A stretch of 64,000 nt of DNA from Cocos nucifera (Eukaryota; Streptophyta; Magnoliopsida; Arecales; Arecaceae). Positions 1-11,416 of the stretch are shown one piece after another. Each line of letters opens with the position of its first letter. Positions within the stretch are counted from its first letter, which is position 1. A model generated the notes under the pieces. The model saw nothing but the letters and a program-made list of their open reading frames with translations, was not told the DNA's origin and did no database searches. A program made the position numbers and the translations under genes. Location: contig QRFJ01001908.1 of assembly GCA_006176705.1 (NCBI GenBank), positions 1 through 64,000 on the forward strand, read 5' to 3'.

Positions 1-467
1 CACGTCCAAAAGAGTTTTGGACTTAGGTTGGTGCGTTCCAGATCAAAAGAAAGGCGATCAAAAGTAAGAAGGCTGCACTGCTGCAAAGGACGACTGCTGA
101 TCTTCAAAAGGAGTTTTGAAGATCCTCCAGATCTGATCCAGATCTAATTTTTGGAGTTATTATAGAAAAGAAGAGGATCTCCAGATCCAGCCCGAGTGGA
201 TACTGGTAGAGGCCAGGCGCTTGCGTGGCTAGATCCAGAACCTTCCGTTGCAAACAGGATCATCAACAGGGTAATAGGATTACCCAAATCAGGTAAATTA
301 AATTTGATTTAATTTATCCTTATTTTATTTTATTTATTAAAATAATAAGAATCAGATCTGAAATATATCAAGATCTGATTGGGATCGAGAGAAAAATTTT
401 TGAAATATATCTCTTGATCTGATCAGATCTGTACGAACCAGGTTCGAAAAATCAGAATTTTCCTTCA
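1..467 (+). repeat. 3' portion of an Angela-type copia LTR (LTR A)
   Basis: The first 467 bases match the last part of the two LTRs of the element at 883-11277 (compare 2701-3165), from the CACGTCCAAAAG segment to the terminal TTCA. It differs from those LTRs at scattered sites near its end, so it belongs to another insertion. The sequence after it (TTAAAGACC) has no primer-binding site, so it is either a 3' LTR or a solo LTR cut by the window edge. Confidence 0.85.
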
Positions 468-882
468 TTAAAGACCACCGGTTTGGTTTGCCATAATTAT
501 CTTAGACATCAACTGGTTAATTCATTTTAATTGGATCAACCAAATAGTTCAGGTTAGACTGCGTAGGCAAGAATCAAGTTTATTTTGGTTCTCGTTAAAG
601 ATATAGACTTGACTAACTACAACTATTATAATTAATCTAGAGAATCCTTGGCCTAATCCAAGATAACTATTGATTAGATTTAGTCAATTCTCTAATTAAG
701 TCTATTCTTTAATCTAATCTTAGGTTTAATTCAATTAATGGATCTAATTCTCACTAATCCATTAACCTAAATGTTATAATTTGTGTCTTAGGATCTTCCA
801 TTCATAATCCTAGATCCTAATCAAACAACTCTTAATTCTTAATTAAGTTTTGGGTTGAGGGTTGGGGGATCTTAAGGGTGAG
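468..882. other. AT-rich spacer between two LTRs
   Basis: About 415 bases of AT-rich sequence between the LTR A tail and the next LTR A. I see no ORF of note, no match elsewhere in the window and no protein motif. It may be the flank, or an older element, into which both copies inserted. Confidence 0.4.
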
Positions 883-2206
883 GATTACCATATATGTGCC
901 CTAGAAGCCAGAATTGGCTGACACTTGTAATACACTTCTAGGGGCAAAATTATAATTTTGACTATAATCAATAAAATGGGTTATTTTCTATCACATATGT
1001 GTATTTAGTGTCTGTGATACATCCTTTGAGTTAATGGTAATGATAATTCATATTTTCAAGAGTTGAAAATTTAAGACATGAATAATCATTATTAACTCAT
1101 AAACAGCTCCCGACCATAGGATCATCACGAGGATGGTGATTGATCCGGAAGGTTGGTGTACGATCGCTTCTCTTTAGTAGATGAGTCTTGAGTCTACGGT
1201 GTGGAGACACCGGAGCGAGAGTACAGGTACTCGTTAGAGAACGAGGGCACTGAGCGTGACCACCTCGAGTAGTCATTAGGAAGTCTACCTTCTCGTCAAT
1301 GACTGACTCGATGCTGCAGTAGTGTGTCTGGTTCTTTGACCTGAGATGCATCGGCAGTTCACCTTGAGGGTGTTATAGTTTGACTACACCATTACTCGGT
1401 CTCCTAGCCATATGGAACCCTGAGGTGTATGTTGGCTATAGCATGTTCATTGTAGGAACTGGATTGCATCAAGATGGGATCTATCTACCTCGGTGGTAGA
1501 GGAGCAGCCCTATGATAATCATGAGAATCAAGTCCTGAAGCCCATGGCCATGGCAGAGTGAAATAATAGAAAGAGTTTCTATTTAGATTTTCACATTGGA
1601 CTCGAATCGAATGATTACATCATATGACAGAGACTAGGGTTTGACGAGTTTACCTTAACCCTAATCTGATCGGGGCTCAAGATAGAAGAACTTAATCACA
1701 CAGGTAGCTGCACCAAGAGGTTCGCATTCAGCTCTGATGGGTTGCCACCATATACTGCTAGGTGTCACTGGTGGATTTTGGGAGCAATTAGAATGATTTA
1801 GATGATCGATCATTCTAGCTGTTCGAATCAGAAGAGTTCTGATCCATCGAAAGGAGTTTCGATGATGTCGATGATAGAGATCATGACATATCCCATTACC
1901 ATACAGAACTGAACCTAACTGGGTCACACAAACAAGGGTTTGAATCTGGTGATCATCAATTGAACTGATCTAGTTCAATTGATCTGAATGAGATTCAATT
2001 AGGTTCAAGGAAATCGTGCTAGCACTCGATTGAACCTAACGTTCTTCTTTTACTATCACAAATAAGTTGTCCTGACTGAGCCAAAGGAGTTTGTGCTCAA
2101 TCAGAGGCCTTCATATGGTCTAACTGGAGGTTGTCCAAGTTAGAGAAGGTTGTCTTATTTTATAAGACATGACCTGCCATTTTTGGTCACCTGCCATTTT
2201 TGGTCC

Positions 2207-2281
2207 TTTGACTTTGGTCAAAAGTTGACCTTTGACTGGTCAAATGTTGACCATAGACACTTTGACTTTTGTCCACGTGTC
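2207..2281 (+). promoter_or_regulatory. W-box cluster and G-box in the LTR U3
   Basis: Seven TTGAC or GTCAA cores lie within about 60 bases (2207-2266), in both orientations, followed by a CACGTG core at 2274-2279. TTGAC is the core bound by plant WRKY factors and CACGTG by bZIP/bHLH factors (established knowledge). The cluster lies about 300 bases upstream of the LTR TATA box, so stress-inducible transcription is plausible but inferred. The 3' LTR carries the same cluster at 10319-10393. Confidence 0.6.
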
Positions 2282-2581
2282 ATGCACCTATTGGAGAACT
2301 GGTGGGGGCCTGTCCCCCTGCCAGAACCTGGCAAGGAGGAGGGCGCACGCCACCCTAGGCGTGCGCCCAAGTTGGAGGCGCCTTGGAGTCCTTGTTGGAC
2401 AAGGACTCCACCTCCCTTTTGGATTCCAATCAGAGTTCTACTAAGAATCCAGTTTGACTGGTCTTAGGCGCCCTCTAAGGAGGAATCCAGGGGTCTCTAT
2501 TCCAACCAATCAGATTTAGATCTGATTTCACAAAGGGTTGTGATTGGTTGGAGAGGAAGAGGAGTTGGATCACGCTTAGTC

Positions 2582-2589
2582 TATAAATA
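2582..2589 (+). promoter_or_regulatory. LTR TATA box
   Basis: TATAAATA in the context GTCTATAAATAAGACC. It is the only strong TATA match in the expected part of the LTR, about 580 bases before the LTR end, and is repeated at 10694-10701 in the 3' LTR. Transcription would start roughly 25-35 bases downstream. Confidence 0.65.
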
Positions 2590-3167
2590 AGACCCTGCGC
2601 CCAACTCAGATTCTAATGCAATTAGAATAGAGATTTCCCACGCCCCAAGGCTGCCTCTCCCCTCTTCCTCCATGCCTAAACTTCTCCTCCTTCTCCTCTC
2701 CACGTCCAAAAGAGTTTTGGACTTAGGTTGGTGCGTTCCAGATCAAAAGAAAGGCGATCAAAAGAAGAAGGCTGCACTGCTGCAAAGGACGACTGCTGAT
2801 CTTCAAAAGGAGTTTTGAAGATCCTCCAGATCAGATCCAGATCTGATTTTTGGAGGTGTGATAGAGAAGAAGAGGATCTCCAGATCCAACCCGAGTGGAT
2901 ACCGGTAGAGGCCAGGCGCTTGCGTGGCTAGATCCAGAACCTTCCGCTGCAATCAGGATCATCTACAGGGTAATAGGATTACCCAAATCAGGTAAATTAA
3001 ATTTGATTTAATTTATCTTATTTTATTTTATTTATTAAAATAATAAGAATCAGATCTGAAACATATCAAGATCTGATTGGGATCAAGAGAAAAATTTTTG
3101 AAATATATCTCTTGATCTGATCAGATCTGGACGAACCTGGACCGGGAAATCAGGATTTCCCTTCAAC

Positions 3168-3180
3168 TGGTATCAGAGCC
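3168..3180 (+). other. Primer-binding site (initiator tRNA-Met)
   Basis: TGGTATCAGAGCC begins two bases after the LTR end. It is the standard plant copia primer site, complementary to the 3' end of initiator methionine tRNA, where minus-strand cDNA synthesis begins. It shows that 883-3165 is a 5' LTR. Confidence 0.93.
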
Positions 3181-5039
3181 ATGGTTCTAAATTGTTTAGA
3201 TCTGATTTTAATTTTATTTTAATTAGAAAATAAAGTGATTTCAGATGTCACATGAGATGTGATCAGATCTGAAATCAGAAAAATTAAAATTAAATGATTT
3301 GGATCTAAGAACATGAAGATATGCATGACTAGTTCTAGAATAGAATAGTTCTATAGAATAGTTTTGCATGTCTTTGATTTAATCTGATTAAATCATATTT
3401 TAGATCTTCTTATTTACTATTTTTTGATATTATAAGTGTTATAATAACATCTAAAAAATAGCAAATAAAAATTATTTAATTTTAAATATCATATGAGATA
3501 TGATTGATGCATGTCTAGACTAGTTGTAGAATAGTTCTACATAATTATCTAGATTAGAATTTATTTTGATTAGATCAATTTAAATCTAATTTTTTAGATT
3601 ATTATGAGATAATTTAGATCTGAAAATATGCATGATTATGATACATGAGATGTATGCAAAATATGCCATGATTAGATCTACTTTATATATGAGATATATG
3701 ATATAGATCTGATATTGTTTTGTAGTATTGAATGTTCCTGATTAAGGCGTTCCTCTTGGCCGTCCGGTCATAAGAACGAAGAAGGGTTTAAAGGCCCTCT
3801 CTTCCCATTCGATGGGGTGTTCTTATGATGTGTAGGGGTGCTGCGTGTTCGTCCTTAATCAGAAACCCAAAACTTACTTTCTGCAAAACCCTAGATCCTG
3901 AAACCCTAGGATTTATTGTGCATATTTTGTTTATGAACCCAACTTAATTAAGAATTAAGTTTATGGAATATTAATTAGGTCTAAAATTGAGAATTTTCAG
4001 ATCTAAGACATATTCATAATACTGGGTTCGGGCTTGGGTAGCTCAATTAGGTCTAAGCGGTTGATCAAACCGAATCAAGAGTTGGTTAGATGGGATCAAC
4101 AATGCTTAAATTGACCAGCCTAATAGGATTAAGTCTGGGTCAAGATCGAGTCACGATCAAGCAAGACCTAATTAGGCTCAGAGGTTAGAGTCTGGATTGT
4201 AGGCTAACCCAATTGGTTCTGACTCAACAATTTGGTGTCTAAGGTAAGTTTGGCATAGACGACCGACTGGTTTTTAATTGGAAGCTACTCGACCTGAATG
4301 CGTTCTTGTACGAGTTAATGGCATATTCCTTCCACCGGTCTCACTTACCTGGCCATATCTGTTGACACAGTTCTGATCTGAGGTGGTCAATAATCCGAGC
4401 TAACCCATGCCACTAGGTTAGTCATAATTGTTATGACTAAGCCAAGTCTAGTTTAATGAGACCTGAATCAATTCTCCCTAAGAAAAGATTAAGTCTGAGG
4501 TCTTCCACCATTGTAGATGTGCGGGCCCTTCCCGGGGTTGATTGTTCTCGGCTGGATACAGTGGCTCAGTTGCACCGGGAAGATGCAACCATGTCTATTA
4601 GGCATTGGATGCTATGGGCTGGAGGATGAGTTGGGCTCAATATTTCCGGATACGGTGAGAGACTCAATTAGGAACCCAGTCTATGCAAATGGTGGGTCTG
4701 ACTTAACTAAGGAGTGGATCAATATTCCGGATACGGTGAGATTCATGAATTAGAGACCAAGTTTGGGTGCACCATGATTAGAGAATCATTGAACAAGAGT
4801 TGTTCACTCATTGGCTAACCCATCACCAATAACTGTTAGGTGAGGTGATGAGTCAGTTGGTGAGACCGCACCACCCACTAGAAATCATTAATCGTGGAGA
4901 TTTTTCGCATCTCTACAGAGGGAGTGTAGGGATCCGAGAAAATAGTGGGAGCTAATTTGTTTAAAAATAAAATCCCTAAATAAATTGGTCAAGTCAAAAT
5001 TACAGTATCTAACTAGAATCTTTGACTCTCTACAGGAAA
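3181..5039 (+). other. Untranslated leader of the Angela-like element
   Basis: About 1.86 kb with no convincing ORF between the primer site and gag. The small ORF at 4517-4753 shows no family motif. The segment 3190-3720 reappears in inverse orientation at about 13866-14222, marking another copy of the family. The packaging signal would be expected here but cannot be identified by eye. Confidence 0.7.
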
Positions 5040-5875
5040 ATGTCTGCGTCCAACCCATTGGCACGTATCCTGGACACACATAGACTGACTGGACCCAATT
5101 ATAAAGATTGGCTCAGGAACTACAAAATTATTTTGGGTTCGAGAAGTTAACACATGTTTTGGACCAGGACCCTCCCACATTACCAGCCCGTCCATCTGTT
5201 GAACAGAGAGCGTCTCTGGAAAAATGGATTGACGAAGATAATAAGGCCAGATATTACATGTTGGGCTCGATGTCTGATGAGCTCCAGCGCCAACATGAAG
5301 ATATCGGGACTGCTCGCCAAATGTTGGCTCACCTACAGGAGATGTTTGGTGAACAGAGTCGCGCAGCCAAATATCAAGTCACAAAATGACTTTTTAAGGC
5401 TAAGATGCGTGATGGGCAGTCAGTCCAAGATCACTGTCTGACAATGATCAAGGACATGGAAGAGCTTGAGAAGCTCGGTGTGAAGTTGGACTTGGATCTG
5501 CAGAACGATATTATTCTGCAATCCTTGACTGATGCATATGGGCAATTCATCATGAATTACCACATGCATAAACTTCAAAATTCCTTGGCCGAGTTAATGA
5601 ATATGCTGGTTACCGCTGAGCTTTCTATGAAAGGTTCTAAAGGCTCAGTTCTTGCTATGGAACGGACTTCTTCCAAAAGAAAGTCTTATGGAAAGAAAAA
5701 GAAGTCTGTGAAAAAGCAAAAGGTGGAAGGATCAAAGAAGAAGAAGGCAGCGAAGAAGAATCAAAGGAAAGTGTTTCCATTGCAACAGCGACGGCCATTG
5801 GAAGCGGAACTGCCCTACTTACCTGGCCACCCTAAAGAACAAGAAGGAAGGTCCTTCTGGAGGTATGCTCGTTAT
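5040..5875 (+). pseudogene. gag: gag (copia capsid/nucleocapsid), broken
   Basis: Gag coats the element RNA to form the virus-like particle in which reverse transcription occurs. The reading starts at ATG 5040. It shifts frame near 5125, continues in the frame of 5108-5389, meets a TGA at 5387 (where the family has an arginine codon, so CGA to TGA is likely), and resumes at 5390-5765. A basic lysine-rich stretch precedes the zinc knuckle. The CX2CX4HX4C knuckle is complete at 5772-5813 (C-F-H-C, then H and C), but another frameshift near 5765 puts it in a third frame. No single uninterrupted gag can be translated. Confidence 0.88.
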
Positions 5876-5884
5876 TGAGTCTCT

Positions 5885-6304
5885 AACCTTACGGTTTCTT
5901 CTGCATCCAGTTGGGTGCTTGACTCTGGTTCTAGTGCTCATCTGTGCACTTCTATGCAGGGTCTTGAGGATAGCAGGAGGCTGAGGGATGGAGACATGAT
6001 CCTACGCATCGGTAATGGAGCAAGAGTTGCTGCAGTAGCCGTGGGAACATACCCTCTTCGATTACCATCTGGTTTAGACTTAGTTTTAAAAGACTGTTAT
6101 TATGTGCCTGCAGCTAGCAGGAATTTGATTTCTGTTTCATGCTTAGCACAAGAAGGTTATGTGATCACCTTCTTTAAGGACCATTGTAACATTCTTTATG
6201 AAAGAAATAAAATTGCAAATGGTTTCCTTGTTAATGGTCTTTATCAGTTGCATATTGATGTACCTTTTAACTATCGAGCAAAACGTGAATGCCAAACGAC
6301 CTAG
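5885..6304 (+). pseudogene. pol: Aspartic protease domain of copia pol
   Basis: The copia protease that cuts the Gag-Pol polyprotein. The catalytic D-S-G-S motif starts at 5921 (context W-V-L-D-S-G-S-S-A-H). The domain runs on through L-R-L-P-S-G-L-D-L-V-L and a Y-Y-V-P-A-A-S-R-N-L-I-S-V segment typical of the family. It is out of frame with the gag knuckle (shift near 5880) and with integrase (shift near 6290). There is no independent start; in an intact element it would be part of one long ORF. Confidence 0.85.
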
Positions 6305-7091
6305 GGATAGTCCAAACGACAGATATCTATGGCACCTGAGATTAGGTCATATAGCAGAAGATAGGATTAACAAATTGGAGAAAAATGGGCTATTGAGTCC
6401 ATTGACTTTTGAGTCATATCCAACTTGTGAATCTTGTCTTCAAGGCAAAATGACTAAACTCCCTTTTGTTGGACATGGGGAGAGGGCCACAGATCTCCTT
6501 GCCCTAGTACATACTGATGTGTGCGGCCCATTTGATGTGCCGGCTAGAGGCAATTTTGTCTACTTCATTACCTTTACCGATGATCTGTCTAGGTATGGGT
6601 ATGTGTATCTTATGAGACACAAGTCTGAAGCCTTTGAAAAGTTCAAAGAATTCAGACATGAAGTAGAAAAACAAACTGGAAAACCCATTAAGGTTCTTCG
6701 ATCAGATCGAGGAGGTGAATACCTTAGCCGGGAATTCCTAGACTATCTTAAGGAAAATGGCATAGTCTCTCAATGGACTCCACCAGGAACACCTCAACTC
6801 AACGGGGTTTCAGAACGGAGAAATCGGACTCTATTGGATATGGTTCGATCCATGATGAGCTTCACAGACCTCCCTGATTTTCTTTGGGGACATTCATTGT
6901 TAACTTCAATCTATCTACTGAATAGGGTTCCCTCTAAAACCGTTCCTACCACACCGTATGAGATATGGCACGGTAAGAAACCAAGTCTGAGTCATCTCAG
7001 AATTTGGGGTTGTCCGGCTCATGTCAAAAGACAACAAGCGGACAAGTTAGAGTTTAGGTCCTTTCAGAGCTCGATTCATAGGATATCCTAA
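6285..7091 (+). pseudogene. pol: Integrase of copia pol
   Basis: Inserts the cDNA into the genome. Counting residues from 6198, the zinc-binding HHCC set is H46, H51, C77, C80, and the catalytic core is D107, D170, E206. The last two are 35 residues apart, the classic DD35E spacing, so all key residues are present. The N-A-K-R-P-R start and L-W-H-L-R-L-G-H are the usual GAG-pre-integrase region. The sequence from 6198 to about 6285 is probably out-of-frame read-through. A frameshift near 7060 ends the frame at 7091 just as the C-terminal W-G-C-P-A-H-V-K region gives way to the linker. Confidence 0.9.
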
Positions 7092-7094
7092 AGA

Positions 7095-8530
7095 GTCATT
7101 AGGATACTATTTCTACATTCCAGAAGACCACAATGTGATTGTGAGTCGACATGCCATCTTTCTTGAAAAATAGTTTATTCAAGATAGCGGCATTGGAAAA
7201 GCAGATTAAGCTTGATGAGAAAGTCTCACAAGCAGAACGAGCTAAGGACCAAGTGGAACCAAATCAGGTTGAGCCAATAAGAACACTACCTCCTCCACCT
7301 CGTAGATCGGAAAGAGTTTCCCGTCCCCCTGAAAGATACTTAGGTATTATTTCAGAGGACGTAGAGGAAATGTTCCTCATAGGTAATGGTGCTCATGGTG
7401 ATGATCCCAAAACCTACAACGAGGCGATATCAGATATCGACTCCGAGAAATGGCTTGAGGCAATGAAGTCAGAGATCGACTCGATGCACTCAAACCAAGT
7501 CTGGACCTTGGTAGATCCACCAGAAGGTATAGTACCTATTGGGTGTAAATGGATCTTCAAGAGAAAGATTGGTGCAGATGGGAATGTGGAGACATTCAAG
7601 GCTAGACTGGTGGCAAAAGGTTATAGTCAACGTGAAGGCATTGACTATCAGGATACCTTTTCCCCGGTAGCTATGCTAAAATCCATCCGCACATTGCTTG
7701 CCGTTGCAGCCTATTTCGATTATGAAATATGGCAAATGGACGTGAAAACGGCATTCCTAAATGGATATCTTGAGGAAGATATCTATATGGAACAGCCGCT
7801 AGGTTTCACATCCAGTGATACTGATCACAAGGTTTGCAAGCTGCAAAGGTCCATATATGGACTTAAGCAAGCATCTCGGAGCTGGAACACTCGTTTCAAT
7901 GATGTGATCAAAAAGTTTGGTTTCATCAAAAATGAAGAGGAACCATGTGTTTTCAAAAGGGTCAGTGGGAGCGCTGTTGTCTTCCTCGTATTGTACGTGG
8001 ATGACATCCTCCTTATTGGGAATGATATTCCCATGTTGACATCAGTCAAGATGTGGTTGTCCAAGGAATTCTCCATGAAAGACCTAGGTGAAGCATCCTT
8101 TATTCTAGGAATTAAGGTCTATAGGGATAGACCGAATAGGATGCTAGGACTTTCACAGAAGATGTACATAGAGGAAGTACTAAAGAGGTTTAGTATGGAA
8201 AACTCTAAGAGGGGATTAATACCCTTCAGACATGGTATTCATCTTTCCAAGAAGATGTGCCCCAGCACACCTGAGGAAATAGAACGCATGAGCAAGATCC
8301 CTTATGCTTCTGCAATAGGGAGCCTCATGTATGCCATGCTATGTACACGACCTGATATAGCCCATGCTGTGAGTGTCACAAGCAGATATCAGTCAAATCC
8401 AGGTGAAGAACACTGGACTTCTGTGAAATGTATCCTTAAGTACTTGAGAAGAACTAAGGATATGATGTTGGTCTTTGGTAATGGAGAACTCCAAGTTCAA
8501 GGGATACACAGACTCGGACTTCATGTCTGA
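7095..8530 (+). pseudogene. pol: Reverse transcriptase of copia pol
   Basis: Copies the element RNA into DNA. The longest open stretch is 7151-8530 (459 codons). Its first 20 or so codons are the integrase-RT linker read in a shifted frame; a proline-rich P-P-P-P-R-R-S-E-R-V linker follows near residue 50. The RT core starts at W-L-E-A-M (residue 101) and includes W-I-F-K-R-K, the first catalytic Asp in Q-M-D-V-K-T-A-F-L-N-G (D197) and the catalytic Y-V-D-D at 282-285. The core shows no broken motif. A frameshift near 8497 separates it from RNase H. Confidence 0.92.
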
Positions 8531-8978
8531 TATAGATGATCGAAAGTCGACATCTGGAAGTCTGTTTGTGTGCAATGGTGGAGCTGTCAGCTGGAAGAGT
8601 TCCAAGCAAACTGTGATAGCAGATTCCACCATGGAAGCAGAATATATAGCTGCATCAGAGGCTGCAAAGGAAGCATTCTGGTACAAGAAGTTTGCTGCAG
8701 AAATTGGAGAGTAATGCCATCAGATGCCATTCCTCTTTACTGCGACAACAATGGCGCCATAGCCCTTGCTAAGGAGCCGAGGTCTCACCAGAAGTCCATT
8801 GAGCATTGAGCGGCGATATCATCTCATCCGCGATTACCTTGAGAAAGGTTACGTTGAGGTCAAGAGAGTCAACTCCGCAGATAATGTGGCAGACCCACTT
8901 ACAAAGCCGTTGGGCCAGCAGAAGATCGAAGCCCACCTTGAGAAGATGGGACTTAGACTTGTAGCCAATTGGCTTTAG
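8490..8978 (+). pseudogene. pol: RNase H of copia pol, in three frames
   Basis: Degrades the RNA strand of the hybrid during reverse transcription. The motifs T-D-S-D, M-E-A-E-Y and C-D-N-N-G-A hold the acidic catalytic residues. They are spread over three frames: to 8714, about 8712-8809, and about 8815-8978. The breaks look like a 2-base duplication near 8711 and a 2-base loss near 8812. The C-terminal D-P-L-T-K-P-L motif and the natural stop at 8978 are intact, 14 bases before the 3' LTR. Confidence 0.9.
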
Positions 8979-8980
8979 GA

Positions 8981-8992
8981 CAAGTGGGAGAT
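8981..8992 (+). other. Polypurine tract
   Basis: CAAGTGGGAGAT lies immediately before the 3' LTR (TGTTAG at 8993). This purine-rich run primes plus-strand DNA synthesis, and its AAGTGGGAGATTG form is usual for plant copia elements. Confidence 0.85.
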
Positions 8993-11277
8993 TGTTAGAT
9001 ATATGTGCCCTAGAAGCCAGAATTGGCTGACACTTGTAATACACTTCTAGGGGCAAAATTATAATTTTGACTATAATTCAATAAAATGGGTTATTTTCTA
9101 TCACACACCTGTGTATTTAGTGTCTGTGATACATCCTTTGAGTTAATGGTAATGATAATTCATATTTTCAAGAGTTGAAAATTTAAGACATGAATAATCA
9201 TTATTAACTCATAAACAGCTCCCGACCATAGGATCATCACGAGGATGGTGATTGATCCGGAAGGTTGGTGTACGATCGCTTCTCTTTAGTAGATGAGTCT
9301 TGAGTCTACGGTGTGGAGACACCGGAGCGAGAGTACAGGTACTCGTTAGAGAACGAGGGCACTGAGCGTGACCACCTCGAGTAGTCATTAGGAAGTCTAC
9401 CTTCTCGTCAATGACTGACTCGATGCTGCAGTAGTGTGTCTGGTTCTTTGACCTGAGATGCATCGGCAGTTCACCTTGAGGGTGTTATAGTTTGACTACA
9501 CCATTACTCGGTCTCCTAGCCATATGGAACCCTGAGGTGTATGTTGGCTATAGCATGTTCATTGTAGGAACTGGATTGCATCAAGATGGGATCTATCTAC
9601 CTCGGTGGTAGAGGAGCAGCCCTATGATAATCATGAGAATCAAGTCCTGAAGCCCATGGCCATGGCAGAGTGAAATAATAGAAAGAGTTTCTATTTAGAT
9701 TTTCACATTGGACTCGAATCGAATGATTATATCATATGACAGAGACTAGGGTTTGACGAGTTTACCTTAACCCTAATCTGATCGGGGCTCAAGATAGAAG
9801 AACTTAATCACACAGGTAGCTGCACCAAGAGGTTCGCATTCAGCTCTGATGGGTTGCCACCATATACTGCTAGGTGTCACTGGTGGATTTTGGGAGCAAT
9901 TAGAATGATTTAGATGATCGATCATTCTAGCTGTTCGAATCAGAAGAGTTCTGATCCATCGAAAGGAGTTTCGATGATGTCTATGATAGAGATCATGACA
10001 TATCCCATTACCATACAGAACTGAACCTAACTGGGTCACACAAACAAGGGTTTGAATCTGGTGATCATCAATTGAACTGATCTAGTTCAATTGATCTGAA
10101 TGAGATTCAATTAGGTTCAAGGAAATCGTGCTAGCACTCGATTGAACCTAACGTTCTTCTTTTACTATCACAAATAAGTTGTCCTGACTGAGCCAAAGGA
10201 GTTTGTGCTCAATCAGAGGCCTTCATATGGTCTAACTGGAGGTTGTCCAAGTTAGAGAAGGTTGTCTTATTTTATAAGACATGACCTGCCATTTTTGGTC
10301 ACCTGCCATTTTTGGTCCTTTGACTTTGGTCAAAAGTTGACCTTTGACTGGTCAAATGTTGACCATAGACACTTTGACTTTTGTCCACGTGTCACGCACC
10401 TATTGGAGAACTGGTGGGGGCCTGTCCCCCTGCCAGAACCTGGCAAGGAGGAGGGCGCACGCCACCCTAGGCGTGCGCCCAAGTTGGAGGCGCCTTGGAG
10501 TCCTTGTTGGACAAGGACTCCACCTCCCTTTTGGATTCCAATCAGAGTTCTACTAAGAATCCAGTTTGACTGGTCTTAGGCGCCCTCTAAGGAGGAATCC
10601 AGGGGTCTCTATTCCAACCAATCAGATTTAGATCTGATTTCACAAAGGGTTGTGATTGGTTGGAGAGGAAGAGGAGTTGGATCACGCTTAGTCTATAAAT
10701 AAGACCCTGCGCCCAACTCAGATTCTAATGCAATTAGAATAGAGATTTCCCACGCCCCAAGGCTGCCTCTCCCCTCTTCCTCCATGCCTAAACTTCTCCT
10801 CCTTCTCCTCTCCACGTCCAAAAGAGTTTTGGACTTAGGTTGGTGCGTTCCAGATCAAAAGAAAGGCGATCAAAAGAAGAAGGCTGCACTGCTGCAAAGG
10901 ACGACTGCTGATCTTCAAAAGGAGTTTTGAAGATCCTCCAGATCAGATCCAGATCTGATTTTTGGAGGCGTGATAGAGAAGAAGAGGATCTCCAGATCCA
11001 ACCCGAGTGGATACCGGTAGAGGCCAGGCGCTTGCGTGGCTAGATCCAGAACCTTCCGCTGCAATCAGGATCATCTACAGGGTAATAGGATTACCCAAAT
11101 CAGGTAAATTAAATTTGATTTAATTTATCTTATTTTATTTTATTTATTAAAATAATAAGAATCAGATCTGAAACATATCAAGATCTGATTGGGATCAAGA
11201 GAAAAATTTTTGAAATATATCTCTTGATCTGATCAGATCTGGACGAACCTGGACCGGGAAATCAGGATTTCCCTTCA
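8993..11277 (+). repeat. 3' LTR of the Angela-like element
   Basis: Starts TGTTAGATATATG and ends TTCA. The differences from the 5' LTR that I found include the bases near 9070-9110, single substitutions near 9727, 9989, 10394 and 10969, and the first eight bases. The W-box cluster (10319-10393) and TATA box (10694) are kept. Confidence 0.92.
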
Positions 11278-11398
11278 ATGGTATGTCAAACTCTATGATG
11301 TTTTATTAACAGATGCACAGCCAAATATCAATATGATTCTTTTTTGCTAAGATAGTTATAATTGTCATCAAATAATAACAATATCAAGGACAAAGAAA
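11278..11398. other. Short remnant between two elements
   Basis: About 120 bases between the Angela-like 3' LTR and the minus-strand primer site at 11399. By position it should be the start of the interior of the minus-strand element that owns LTR C, truncated by the Angela-like element. It has no coding content. Confidence 0.4.
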
Positions 11399-11414
11399 CC
11401 TGACTCTGATACCA
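11399..11414 (-). other. Primer-binding site of LTR C element (minus strand)
   Basis: On the minus strand this reads TGGTATCAGAGTCAGG, an initiator-Met primer site, two bases from the end of LTR C (TTCA). It shows that LTR C is a 5' LTR of a minus-strand copia element, not a solo LTR. Confidence 0.85.
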
Positions 11415-11416
11415 AT

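Larger units (their letters stand above)
883..3165 (+). repeat. 5' LTR of the Angela-like element
   Basis: Nearly identical to 8993-11277. Certain identity starts at 891; positions 883-890 align only loosely with the 3' LTR start. It ends in TTCA at 3165, two bases before the primer site. It contains a W-box cluster (2207-2266), a TATA box (2582) and the GATCTTCAAAA/TTTTGAAGATC hairpin (about 2798-2823) that matters for the palindrome further on. Small ORFs within it are antisense or chance readings. Confidence 0.92.
883..11277 (+). mobile_element. Angela-like Ty1/copia retrotransposon, full length, coding-defective
   Basis: Two LTRs of about 2.28 kb (883-3165 and 8993-11277) flank a 5.8-kb interior. 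The interior has, in order, an initiator-Met primer site, a long leader, gag with a CCHC knuckle, a DSG protease, integrase before RT (copia order), RT with YVDD, RNase H and a purine tract. By eye the LTRs differ at only about seven places, implying a recent insertion. Pol similarity to BARE-1/Angela elements is from memory of the family. I could not find a target duplication: the right flank is ATGGT and nothing matching precedes 883. The first bases of the 5' LTR also differ from the 3' LTR (GATTACC against TGTTAGA). Confidence 0.92.

Noticed and set aside
1097..2467. Small ORFs repeated in the LTRs (1097-1351, 1661-1927, 2150-2467 and their copies at 9209-10579)
   Set aside because: They duplicate because the LTRs are duplicated. 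No codon or motif evidence; the family's other LTR copies break these frames.
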